Assembly: GCA_001898225.1 (NCBI GenBank)
Contig: MKTJ01000047.1
Span: 91,697 to 155,696, forward strand
Direction: 5' to 3'
DNA from: Chloroflexi bacterium 54-19
Lineage (GTDB): Bacteria; Chloroflexota; Chloroflexia; Chloroheliales; Chloroheliaceae
DNA length: 64,000 nucleotides
A program made the position numbers and the translations under genes. The notes below the pieces were generated by a model. It made no database searches, was not told the origin of the DNA, and worked only from the letters and a program-made list of their open reading frames with translations. Positions 53,289-60,739 of this stretch are shown here, in pieces (the first letter of the stretch is position 1; every line of letters starts with the position of its first letter).

Positions 53289-53321
53289 GATTCATTATAC
53301 ACAGATTAAGCTTTAGCGCAA
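53289..53321 (-). promoter_or_regulatory. promoter of the Cys-cluster/ccrM operon with an embedded GANTC site
   Basis: On the minus strand TTGCGC (53321-53316), 16-bp spacer, TATAAT (53299-53294), immediately followed by GAATC (53293-53289). GANTC is the expected target of the downstream methylase, so methylation could set the activity of its own promoter. Confidence 0.65.
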
Positions 53322-53345
53322 AAGGAAATGCGACAAATTTAAAAA

Positions 53346-53374
53346 TTGCTAGGTATAAAAGCCTATGCTATAAT
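53346..53374 (+). promoter_or_regulatory. promoter of the BMP-type transporter operon
   Basis: TTGCTA (53346-53351), 17-bp spacer, TATAAT (53369-53374) preceded by TG (extended -10). The start near 53381 leaves about 263 bases of leader. Confidence 0.75.
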
Positions 53375-53643
53375 TTCTCCCATTACAGTTACAAACAAGG
53401 CCTTTTTATTTCAAAGTTGAATCAACTACCAGGAAAAACCCCTGTTAAGGATAAAGTCTTGTTTACTAGCGTGTGAATAGAACACATAGCCGTGCCAAAA
53501 TCGGTTGCTAAATCTGAGTAGTACCAACTGTATTTTGCAAAAATAGCCTGCATAAACTTTTCGTTTCTCGTTACCCGTTAACCGGCAGGATTGCCGGTCC
53601 CAACTACTAAGTTCGACTTGTTACTAAGGAGGAGTGATTATAA
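53375..53643 (+). other. long leader of the BMP-type transporter operon
   Basis: About 263 bases without an ORF. An ACCGGCA/TGCCGGT hairpin (53581-53598, 4-base loop) lies 45 bases before the ATG. I looked for a purine riboswitch pattern and did not find one. Confidence 0.45.
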
Positions 53644-54906
53644 ATGCGTAAACTATCTTACGCTGGCCTGCTTACAGTGCTGTCCATGCTGGCAGCTTTG
53701 CTGTTGGCTGCTTGCGGTGATAATACTGCGACGACCGCCCCGGCTACTACCGCCGCCGCCGCTGCGACAACCGCCCCGGCTGCCACCACTGCCGCCGCGA
53801 CTACGGCTGCCGCCACTACCGCCGCTGCTACTACTGCGGCTGCTACTACTGCGGCTGCGACGACCGCCGCCGGAACCACCGCTGCCGCGACGACGGCTGC
53901 GGGCACGACTGCGGCTGCTACCACCGCCGCCGGAACGACTGCTGCTGCCACCATCGGCAAGAAATTGAAAGTCGGCCTCGTAACCGACACCGGTCGCGTT
54001 GATGACAAGAGCTTCAACCAGTCCGCCTGGGAAGGTGTTCAGCAGTTCGGTCAGGCTGCCGGGGTTGATGTTAAATACATCGAAACCAAAGACCAGAAAG
54101 ACTATGCCGCTAACATCAAACAGTTCGTTGATGAAAAATATGATGTTATCGTAACCGTCGGCTTCTTGATGGCTGATGCCACTGTTGCCGCTGCCAAAGC
54201 CAACCCGAACATTTTGTTCGTGGGTGTTGACCAGGGCCAGGACCCCTCCGCAATCCTGCCGAACCTGGTCGGTCTGACCTTTGAAGAAGACAAAGCCGGT
54301 TTCGCGATTGGCGCCCTGGCTGCCGGTATGACCCAATCGGGTAAAATCGGCGCGGTCGTCGGTACCAAGTCCGTCCCGGCGGTGGTTCGCTACGCCGAAG
54401 GCTACAAAGCCGGCGCGGCCTGGCTGGTTGCCAACCATAAGGACCTGGTCAAACCCGGTAACGTTAGCGTTACCCTGACCTACCACCCGGACTCCGGCTC
54501 TCCGTTCAACGACCCGACCTGGGGCGCGCAGCAGACCCAGTCCCTCATCCAGGCCGGTAACGACATCATCTTCGGTGGTGGTGGTGCGACCGGTAACGGC
54601 GCGGTCGAAGCGGGCGCTTCGGCTGGTATCTACGTCATCGGTGTAGACGTTGACCAGTACTTCACCCTGCCCAAGGCTGCTCCGAAATTGCTTTCGAGCG
54701 CGACCAAAGACATCAAAAACGGCGTGTTCCAGTCGCTGGTAGCGGCCAGCAACGGCCAGCTCAAAGGTGGCAACACCATTGGACCTACCGGCCTGGCTCC
54801 GTTCCACGACACTGACTCGGCTATCCCGGCTGCTCTTAAGAGCGTCCTGGCCGACCTTGTAAAGGGTTTGCAGGATGGCTCGGTTAAAACCGGTGTAAAA
54901 GCCTAA
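53644..54906 (+). CDS. BMP-family substrate-binding lipoprotein (nucleoside-type ABC importer)
   Basis: 420 aa. The signal peptide ends in a lipobox (LLAAC, Cys24). A low-complexity linker (about 28-102) repeats a TTAAA/TTAAG unit, then the periplasmic-binding-protein domain starts at KKLKVGLVTDTGRVDDKSFNQSAWEG, the BMP/PnrA family hallmark. Family members bind purine nucleosides or related compounds outside the membrane. AAGGAGGAG precedes the ATG. Two permease genes follow; no ATPase gene is in the operon. The linker repeat is also a DNA repeat (about 53726-53950) and may vary in length. Confidence 0.93.
   Translation: MRKLSYAGLLTVLSMLAALLLAACGDNTATTAPATTAAAAATTAPAATTAAATTAAATTAAATTAAATTAAATTAAGTTAAATTAAGTTAAATTAAGTTAAATIGKKLKVGLVTDTGRVDDKSFNQSAWEGVQQFGQAAGVDVKYIETKDQKDYAANIKQFVDEKYDVIVTVGFLMADATVAAAKANPNILFVGVDQGQDPSAILPNLVGLTFEEDKAGFAIGALAAGMTQSGKIGAVVGTKSVPAVVRYAEGYKAGAAWLVANHKDLVKPGNVSVTLTYHPDSGSPFNDPTWGAQQTQSLIQAGNDIIFGGGGATGNGAVEAGASAGIYVIGVDVDQYFTLPKAAPKLLSSATKDIKNGVFQSLVAASNGQLKGGNTIGPTGLAPFHDTDSAIPAALKSVLADLVKGLQDGSVKTGVKA
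53726..53950 (+). repeat. Thr/Ala pentapeptide-coding repeat in the BMP lipoprotein
   Basis: About 14 copies of a 15-base unit coding (T-T-A-A-A/G), with codon drift between copies. It codes the flexible linker between lipid anchor and binding domain. It is coding sequence, not a CRISPR array. Confidence 0.8.
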
Positions 54907-54971
54907 GTTTGCTTGACCGGGTGGCTCCTTTGCCAGGAAGGAAGGGAGCCATTCAATAAGAAATGAGAAAA

Positions 54972-55028
54972 GAGACTTGAGCCGGAAATAACAGCAAATT
55001 TAATTTCGCTACATTTCGCTCAAGTCTC
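54972..55028 (+). terminator. hairpin between the lipoprotein and permease genes
   Basis: GAGACTTGAGC (54972-54982) pairs with GCTCAAGTCTC (55018-55028), 35-base loop, then CTTTTCTTTT. A shorter TGGCTCC/GGAGCCA stem lies just upstream (54922-54951). They probably end most transcripts after the abundant binding-protein message. Confidence 0.65.
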
Positions 55029-55103
55029 CTTTTCTTTTAACAGTAACCCGGTCCTTTAACTTTTCAACTCTGCTTAAATAATAGTTCCGGGAAAATACAA
55101 AAT

Positions 55104-56279
55104 ATGACTGTAGCAACTGCCTCGTCGGAAAACCCGGCTCTCCGCTGGCTGCGGATTACCGCGCGACAACTGGGCCTACCCCTGCTTGGTATTTTTACGG
55201 CGCTGGTCGTTGGCGCGGTTGTTATTTTGATTTCAGGTTTCGACCCCCTGGTGGCTTATCCCAGCCTTCTCAAGGGCGCTTTTGGTAGCGCCTCCCGTGT
55301 CAACAATACTTTAGCCGCAACCACCCCCTATATATTTACGACCCTGGCGGTAATTTTTGCTTTCCAGGCCGGGCTTTTTAATATCGGGGCCGAAGGCCAG
55401 CTAAAAATCGGCGCACTGGTGGCAGCGGTGGTCGGTATCAATATGGGCGGCTTACCGGCGATTGCGGCGGTGCCGATTACAATTGCGGCGGGTTGTCTGG
55501 GTGGCGCGGCCTGGGCAGCTATACCGGGCGCTCTCAAGGCTTTCGCCGGGGCTCACGAAGTTATTACCACCATCATGCTCAATTATATTGCCAGCATTAT
55601 CACGGGCTTCCTGGTGGGCGCGGACGGTCCCTTGCGCGGCAAAAATATGCAGACCACTAACCCGGTCAGTGTTAATGCCCACGTGCCGACTATTTTTGAT
55701 TATGATGGCGCGGCCAACTCCGGCTCGACCAATACGCCTTTACACTGGGGTTTTATCATCGCCATAATTGTCGGCATAATTATATACTGGATTTTGTGGA
55801 AGACCCCACTAGGCTTTGAAATCCGCACGGTCGGCCTCAACCCCAGCGCGGCCCGCTATGCCGGTATCAACGTCGCCCGCATTACGATAATCGCGATGGC
55901 GGTGTCCGGTCTGCTGGCCGGGATGTCGGGTGCTTTTGAGGTAGCCGGTAACCCTAACTATAGCTACCAGTACAGCGACTCGCTGGGGTCCAACTACGGT
56001 TTTAACAGTATCGCTATCGCGCTTTTGGCAAAAAACAACCCCCTGGCGGCAATCCCGGCGGCCCTGTTATTTGCGGCCTTACAAAGCGGGGCCAGCCAGA
56101 TGCAATTTGATACCGTAAAAGCGGACGGCACCCAGCTTCCGGGCGACCTCATTTCGATGATTCAGGCGCTGGTAATTATCTTCGTGGCAGCAGACCAGAT
56201 TTTGCGCTGGCTCTACCGGATGCGCAATAAACAGGGCACCCAGGTAGTGTTATCGCGTGGTTGGGGGAAGATGGAATAA
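55104..56279 (+). CDS. ABC transporter permease (NupP/YufP-like)
   Basis: 391 aa with eight to ten hydrophobic segments. The FQAGLFNIGAEGQLKIGAL and GAHEVITTIMLNYIA segments are typical of permeases in the BMP/nucleoside and ribose-like (BPD_transp_2) group. It pairs with the second permease encoded 1 bp downstream to form the channel. The N-terminal about 20 residues are polar. The ATG has no strong ribosome site. It depends on an ATPase that is not encoded nearby. Confidence 0.9.
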   Translation: MTVATASSENPALRWLRITARQLGLPLLGIFTALVVGAVVILISGFDPLVAYPSLLKGAFGSASRVNNTLAATTPYIFTTLAVIFAFQAGLFNIGAEGQLKIGALVAAVVGINMGGLPAIAAVPITIAAGCLGGAAWAAIPGALKAFAGAHEVITTIMLNYIASIITGFLVGADGPLRGKNMQTTNPVSVNAHVPTIFDYDGAANSGSTNTPLHWGFIIAIIVGIIIYWILWKTPLGFEIRTVGLNPSAARYAGINVARITIIAMAVSGLLAGMSGAFEVAGNPNYSYQYSDSLGSNYGFNSIAIALLAKNNPLAAIPAALLFAALQSGASQMQFDTVKADGTQLPGDLISMIQALVIIFVAADQILRWLYRMRNKQGTQVVLSRGWGKME

Positions 56280-56280
56280 T

Positions 56281-57333
56281 ATGGCACAAGCACTGGTTGA
56301 TCGTGAAGAAAAAATAGATAGTACTCGCTCAATGCGCCAGTATTTGCGCCAGGCCCGCTGGCCCCTGATAGCGGTCGCTATCCTCATAATAATTTTCATC
56401 TGGCGCTCTTTTGGTGACAATGCCCAGCCCGTGATTGACCTGGTCTCGATTATTACCCTTACGCTGAGTTTTGCCACGCCGATTACCCTGGGTGCCCTCA
56501 GCGGCACTTTCTCGGAACGGAGCGGCGTGGTCAATATCGGTATCGAGGGGATGATGCTTACCGGGGCCTTTTTCGGGGCGATGGTTGGCGCCCTGACCGG
56601 CAATGTCTGGTTAGGGTTAGTAGTCGCGCCGTTCTCCGGGATGGCGGTGGCCCTGATACACGCGGTGCTCTCCATCTATTTCCGGGTGGACCAGATTATC
56701 AGCGGTACGGTCATCAATATTTTTGCCTTTGGCCTGACGGCCTATCTCTACAGCCTGGTCTTTACCAGCAGCGACCGCAACACCGATTCGGGGAAACTCC
56801 CTTCGATTGAGTTCAAAATTGGCCTGGCCCCATTCCAGATCGGGTTGATTTCAATCCTGGCGGTGGTGCTGATTTTTGTAGGTCACTACATTATCTTTTA
56901 CACCACCTGGGGCCTGCGGACACGGGCGGTGGGTGAGAATCCCCGCGCTGCCGATACTGCCGGGGTGAATGTCTTCCAGATTCGCTACATAAACGTGCTG
57001 ATTTCCGGTTTCCTGGCCGGGTTAGCCGGGACTTACTTCTCGCTCCAGGTGGTCGGTTACTTCAAAGAAGGCATGACGGTCGGTAGCGGGTTTATTGCTC
57101 TCGCCGCCATGATTTTCGGCAAGTGGACCCCGCTGGGGGCGTGGGGAGCGGCCCTGTTGTTCGGTTTCTGCCAGGGTCTGGACTCAGCCCTGCAAAGCTG
57201 GTACGGCCAGATTGAGTGGCTGCACACCGTGACCCAGGCCCTGCCCTATGTCGTCACCGTGGTCGTCCTGACCGGGTTGGTGGGACGAAGTCGGCCCCCG
57301 GCGGCGGTCGGCCAACCCTACATCAAACAATAG
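56281..57333 (+). CDS. ABC transporter permease (NupQ/YufQ-like)
   Basis: 350 aa, second permease of the importer. The GTFSERSGVVNIGIEGMMLTGAFFGA segment near residue 75 and LGLRTRAVGENPRAADTAGVNV-type loop (TWGLRTRAVGENP) mark the family. I chose the ATG at 56281, directly after the upstream stop, so translation is coupled; the frame runs eight codons further back without a good start. A strong terminator follows, and no ATPase gene appears before it. Confidence 0.9.
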   Translation: MAQALVDREEKIDSTRSMRQYLRQARWPLIAVAILIIIFIWRSFGDNAQPVIDLVSIITLTLSFATPITLGALSGTFSERSGVVNIGIEGMMLTGAFFGAMVGALTGNVWLGLVVAPFSGMAVALIHAVLSIYFRVDQIISGTVINIFAFGLTAYLYSLVFTSSDRNTDSGKLPSIEFKIGLAPFQIGLISILAVVLIFVGHYIIFYTTWGLRTRAVGENPRAADTAGVNVFQIRYINVLISGFLAGLAGTYFSLQVVGYFKEGMTVGSGFIALAAMIFGKWTPLGAWGAALLFGFCQGLDSALQSWYGQIEWLHTVTQALPYVVTVVVLTGLVGRSRPPAAVGQPYIKQ

Positions 57334-57378
57334 CCTTATTAGCTACAGTTTCGCGGTAGGGAAGTAAAGAATGAAAAG

Positions 57379-57405
57379 AAAAGGCCGGAGCGTTCCGGCC
57401 TTTTT
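57379..57405. terminator. bidirectional terminator between convergent genes
   Basis: GGCCGGA (57383-57389), loop GCGT, TCCGGCC (57394-57400), flanked by AAAA and TTTTT. It serves the permease gene and the sigma-BFN gene. Confidence 0.92.
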
Positions 57406-57424
57406 CTTATTTTAGATTTGTAGG

Positions 57425-58591
57425 TTAAGCTTCCGGTTCCTGTCCAGTGCTTTTTAGCTGGCTGGTGATGCGTTGAAACTGGATTTCAAGGTCTTTCAAG
57501 ATGCTGTCAATACCCTCAATGTCCGGGCCAAGTTTTTCATCCAGGTTCGCCAGTGGTACCCCGGCTTTCTCGAAGACTTCTTCGTGGACATAAATCGGGC
57601 AACCGACCCGGGCTGCCAGGGCCAGGGCATCGCTGGGTCGGACATCAATCTCCGGGTTCATCTCGCCAACCTGTAACCGGGCGATGCCGTAGAAAATATC
57701 ATCTTTGACGCTGTCCACCCGTACTTCTTCCAGTTTCGCCCCGGTCGCTTCCAGTATTTTCTCGATAAAGCTATAAGTCATCGGGCGGGGCGTCGAAAAC
57801 TGGCGCAGACCCACCGCGATATGCTCACCTTCGTACTGTCCGACCCAGACCGGCACAAAGCGACTGGCTGCCTTGTCCTTATCCAGCAGGATTATGACCA
57901 TATGGGGCGTGTCGCCAATCTTCTTTTGTAACATCACGTCGGAAATAGTAACTTCAACCATGAAACTTTTCCTTTCTTTTCCCTGTTTTATTATCACTTT
58001 AAAGGGTGCTGCCGTCGCCGGGACCGCCAGTTCGGGATAGACCTGCAAAATCTGCTCTTTGAGGGCCTGCCGGGCCTTGTGAAGACGGCCTTTGACCGCC
58101 GTGACGGAAATCCCCAGCACGATAGCGATTTGTGCCAGGCCGAGTTCTTCAAAATAGTAGAGCCGGATAGCCTCGCGGTTGCCCGGCGACAACTGACCGA
58201 TTGCCAGAAACAAGCGCCGGTATAACTCGCTCTTTTCAGCCAGGCTGGGCGGGTCGTAGTGGTCTGGCCCGGCGACTTGCTGGTGGTCCGGCCCGGTATC
58301 GAACTGCCTGGCCGGTTTATTCTCGCGCAGGTAGTTGCGCGCCACATTCAGGGTGATGCCGTAAAACCAGCTATTAAAACTGGCCTCGTTGCGTAAAAGA
58401 GGCAGCGACAAATAAGCCTGGAGCATCGCCTCCTGGACCAATTCCCCGGCAATTTCGGCATTACCGGTCATATTTAAAGCCAGGCGCCTAACCTTCGCCT
58501 CGGAGCGTGTTACGAGCACTTCGAAGGCGGTTTTGTCACCAGCCCTGGCCTCCCTTACCAGTTCGAGTTCGCTTTTTTCCGGTTCTTGCAT
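57425..58591 (-). CDS. ECF-type sigma factor fused to a bifunctional nuclease (BFN/DUF151) domain
   Basis: 388 aa. The N-terminal part (about 8-185) is a sigma-70 factor: ELVQEAMLQAYLSLPLL region 2 and LSPGNREAIRLYYFEELGLAQIAIVLGISVTAVKGRLHKARQALK region 4. A linker leads to a BFN domain (about 210-345: MVIILLDKDKAASRFVPVWVGQYEGEHIAVGLRQ, RPMTYSFIEKILEATGAKLEEVRVD, DVRPSDALALAARVGCPIYVHEEVFEKA). I chose ATG at 58591 over the GTG one codon earlier. An internal ATG at 57961 with AAAGGA upstream starts exactly at the BFN domain. The BFN part could be a nuclease or a protein-binding module. Confidence 0.85.
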   Translation of the reverse strand: MQEPEKSELELVREARAGDKTAFEVLVTRSEAKVRRLALNMTGNAEIAGELVQEAMLQAYLSLPLLRNEASFNSWFYGITLNVARNYLRENKPARQFDTGPDHQQVAGPDHYDPPSLAEKSELYRRLFLAIGQLSPGNREAIRLYYFEELGLAQIAIVLGISVTAVKGRLHKARQALKEQILQVYPELAVPATAAPFKVIIKQGKERKSFMVEVTISDVMLQKKIGDTPHMVIILLDKDKAASRFVPVWVGQYEGEHIAVGLRQFSTPRPMTYSFIEKILEATGAKLEEVRVDSVKDDIFYGIARLQVGEMNPEIDVRPSDALALAARVGCPIYVHEEVFEKAGVPLANLDEKLGPDIEGIDSILKDLEIQFQRITSQLKSTGQEPEA

Positions 58592-58634
58592 CACGCTTCT
58601 AAATGGGGTCGGACACCAAATGCCATTTTAGGAT

Positions 58635-58660
58635 GCAATATTGGTGTGCAACATTGGTGT
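58635..58660. repeat. tandem 13-bp repeat upstream of the sigma-BFN gene
   Basis: GCAATATTGGTGT (58635-58647) and GCAACATTGGTGT (58648-58660), one base different. A partial inverted copy (ACACCAAATGCC) lies at 58613-58624, close to the start codon. The spacing suggests a regulator-binding site or a self-directed ECF promoter part. Confidence 0.5.
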
Positions 58661-58779
58661 TCATAAATATAGTGGTAAAAAGGTGTCGTTTGGTTACTTT
58701 TTTCTGCGAAATTCTAGAAATTATTATAGAACGGGCCTTTACTTCGAGAAAAGATTGGAACAAAGGAAAACAGGTAATA

Positions 58780-58807
58780 AAAAAACCGGCGACATTTCGT
58801 CACCGGT
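58780..58807 (-). terminator. terminator of the SH3-NlpC/P60 gene
   Basis: On the minus strand ACCGGTGAC, loop GAAAT, GTCGCCGGT (one wobble), then a run of T. Confidence 0.88.
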
Positions 58808-58834
58808 CTTAATTTTCAGTAGGGTCTAGTTAAA

Positions 58835-60250
58835 CTAGGGACGGCGCGCCGCTGTGAAGCGGGAAGCGTAGTAAGGGCTGTTCACGCTGGTAATCGTGAC
58901 GCCGGTTGAGGCGTTTTCGGCGTGGATGAACTGGCCGCCACCGATGTAGATACCGACGTGCGAAGGGCCGGGCATATAGGTGTTGGACCAGACCAGGACG
59001 TCGCCGGGCTGCAAGTTGCTCAGTGAGACCGGCGAACCGATGCTCAGGTCACCCGCGGCGCTCGACCCGGCGCTAACGCCGTTCTGGGTCAAGACCCAGT
59101 AGACGAAACCGGAGCAGTCGAACCCACCCGCTGAGGGGCTCTTGCCACCCCAGACGTACCGCCAGCCCAGGTACTTCTTGGCGAACGCTACGATATTGCT
59201 GCCCAGGGAACCGTTACTAGGCGCGGATTGGACCTGCGCCGGGATTTTGGTCGGAGCCGGGGCCTGCGTTTTGGCCGGAGCCGCCGGGGCCTTGGCCGGG
59301 GCGGCGGGCGCTTTAGCCGGGGCGGCAGGCGCTTTACCAACAGCATCGGAAGTATTGGCAACGTAAAGGCTGCTCACATACCCGACCTTGCCGTTGGTTT
59401 CGATCCGGAACCACTTGTCGCCGTCATCGTCCTTGACCGCGCTGCTCAGGGCTTTCACGACCTGGCCCTCATAGACCAGGCCAACCTGGTCGAAGGTCTT
59501 GCCGGGGCCGGAGCGGAAGCGGACCGGGTCGCCATCGGTGTTGGTGACTTTCAGGTTGCCACCACCGCCACTGGTAACCGCGTCTGCCGGGGCTGACCCG
59601 ACATAGGCGATTGAGACATAGCCGCTCGTGCCTTTGAAATCTACCCGGAAGAAGCTGTTGTTTTGCTTGTCGGTGAAAGGCCCACCCAGCGAGGTTACGA
59701 CCGTGTTCTCGGTCAGGACCGCCAGGACACTACTGCCCGAACTGGCCTGCTGGCGAAGATTTACCCCGTCACCATCGGTATTGACGATTTTGGCCGGGCT
59801 ACCGGTCGGAATAGCCTTCACGCCAGGGGCGGCTTTACCCGCGAAGATAAGATAATCGCTCATCGCGTAGCCGGTCTTGCCCTGGTATTCGACTTTGTAG
59901 AAAGAGTGGCCCTCGCTATCTTTGGTCTGACCACCTTTGATCATAACCAGTTCATTTTCGCGAATAATAGTAATCGTAGCGGAACCGGTATCAGGTGCCT
60001 CCCGGAACCGAACTCCATCGCCATCGGTATTAGCAACCCTGGCCGGACTGTTCGCGGCCAACCCATCATCGGCCCTTACCGCCGAAACCGGTTGCAAGAA
60101 AGTGGTTAATGAAAAAAGTGTGATAAAGAAAAGAGTAAAAGCGAGAAGGCGTGAATTCTTCGTGCGAGGGAAGCTTTTCCCGGAAGCTGTGACCCCAACC
60201 CAAAACTTGCTAGTGGCCTGGTTTAAGCCACTACTTTTTTTATAGTTCAA
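58835..60250 (-). CDS. SH3-repeat NlpC/P60 peptidoglycan hydrolase
   Basis: 471 aa. A membrane or signal segment (about 34-57, ending VRADD) is followed by three bacterial SH3-like repeats, each opening with a (V/I)-x-NTDGD-x-V motif (ARVANTDGDGVRFR, AKIVNTDGDGVNLR, LKVTNTDGDPVRFR), an Ala/Pro/Lys repeat linker, and a C-terminal NlpC/P60 domain with FDCSGFVYWVL (catalytic Cys), SHVGIYIGGGQFIHAEN (His) and a last His-type position. It cuts peptide stems of the wall. I chose TTG at 60250 (AAGGAGGG five bases upstream) because the longer frame has no ribosome site. It has a long leader. Confidence 0.93.
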   Translation of the reverse strand: MNYKKSSGLNQATSKFWVGVTASGKSFPRTKNSRLLAFTLFFITLFSLTTFLQPVSAVRADDGLAANSPARVANTDGDGVRFREAPDTGSATITIIRENELVMIKGGQTKDSEGHSFYKVEYQGKTGYAMSDYLIFAGKAAPGVKAIPTGSPAKIVNTDGDGVNLRQQASSGSSVLAVLTENTVVTSLGGPFTDKQNNSFFRVDFKGTSGYVSIAYVGSAPADAVTSGGGGNLKVTNTDGDPVRFRSGPGKTFDQVGLVYEGQVVKALSSAVKDDDGDKWFRIETNGKVGYVSSLYVANTSDAVGKAPAAPAKAPAAPAKAPAAPAKTQAPAPTKIPAQVQSAPSNGSLGSNIVAFAKKYLGWRYVWGGKSPSAGGFDCSGFVYWVLTQNGVSAGSSAAGDLSIGSPVSLSNLQPGDVLVWSNTYMPGPSHVGIYIGGGQFIHAENASTGVTITSVNSPYYASRFTAARRP

Positions 60251-60567
60251 TAGATCCCTCCTTAAGTCAGCCAGGCTGGAGAAGCAGGAGCAGGACAGTT
60301 TTCGCACTAACCGCCTTACGTGCGCGAGGAGAAAAGGGACAGACCGGACAGGGTGATTTCACCAGGGCATATAAATGCCAGGAACACCACAAAGAGGAAA
60401 GACCGGCCAGCCGCGTGCTGACTTTTCTGGTTTATTTATACTTTGTTAAGCTCTACGAAGTTGTTAAGCCCATTTGAACTGCAAGGGGCTTGAGACCGGG
60501 CGAATTGTGAGCCTTTCGCCCTGGATCCATTGTTTCGGCTCTACTGAAAGTGTGCCAGAATGGGATG
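60251..60567 (-). promoter_or_regulatory. long leader with interleaved stems (pseudoknot topology) of the NlpC/P60 gene
   Basis: About 310 bases from the predicted start to the TTG. On the transcript GAGCC (60541-60537), GGGCGAA (60521-60515), GGCTC (60513-60509) and TTCGCCC (60504-60498) are in the order A-B-A'-B', so the two stems form a pseudoknot or exclude each other. An AGCCC/GGGCT hairpin follows. NlpC/P60-SH3 genes in other bacteria often carry a cyclic-di-AMP riboswitch; I could not match its consensus. Confidence 0.45.
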
Positions 60568-60596
60568 ATGTTAGCATACCCTCAGGGGGTTGTCAA
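60568..60596 (-). promoter_or_regulatory. promoter of the NlpC/P60 gene
   Basis: On the minus strand TTGACA (60596-60591), 17-bp spacer, TAACAT (60573-60568) preceded by TG (extended -10). Confidence 0.75.
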
Positions 60597-60599
60597 TGC

Positions 60600-60625
60600 A
60601 AAAAAGGCTCATGGGAGAGCCTTAA
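60600..60625 (-). terminator. terminator of the HD-domain gene
   Basis: On the minus strand AAGGCTC, loop TCCCAT, GAGCCTT, then TTTTT (plus-strand 60604-60623). It ends just before the -35 box of the NlpC/P60 promoter. Confidence 0.8.
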
Positions 60626-60739
60626 AACAAAATTCTAATCTTATTTTTTAACGGGAAAACCGGCCGTCCGGTGTTACCGGGCTGTCTTACTTCCGCTTAT
60701 AGTCACTTATAATAAAGAAGTTTTGCCGCCCTGGTTACG

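Noticed and set aside
53279..53476. 65-codon frame in the BMP leader
   Set aside because: It runs through the transporter promoter and has no coding character.
53375..53643. Purine riboswitch before the nucleoside-type importer
   Set aside because: I looked for the conserved core and junctions and did not find them; only one hairpin is clear.
53726..53950. Regular repeats that could suggest a CRISPR array
   Set aside because: They are in-frame coding units of 15 bases without spacers.
53653..54807. 384-codon open frame antisense to the BMP lipoprotein, rich in Ser/Arg/Gly
   Set aside because: The low-complexity part is the complement of the Thr/Ala linker repeat; the plus strand carries lipobox and domain.
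60251..60567. Firm call of a cyclic-di-AMP riboswitch
   Set aside because: Gene context fits, but the consensus core could not be matched by eye, so only a structured leader is reported.
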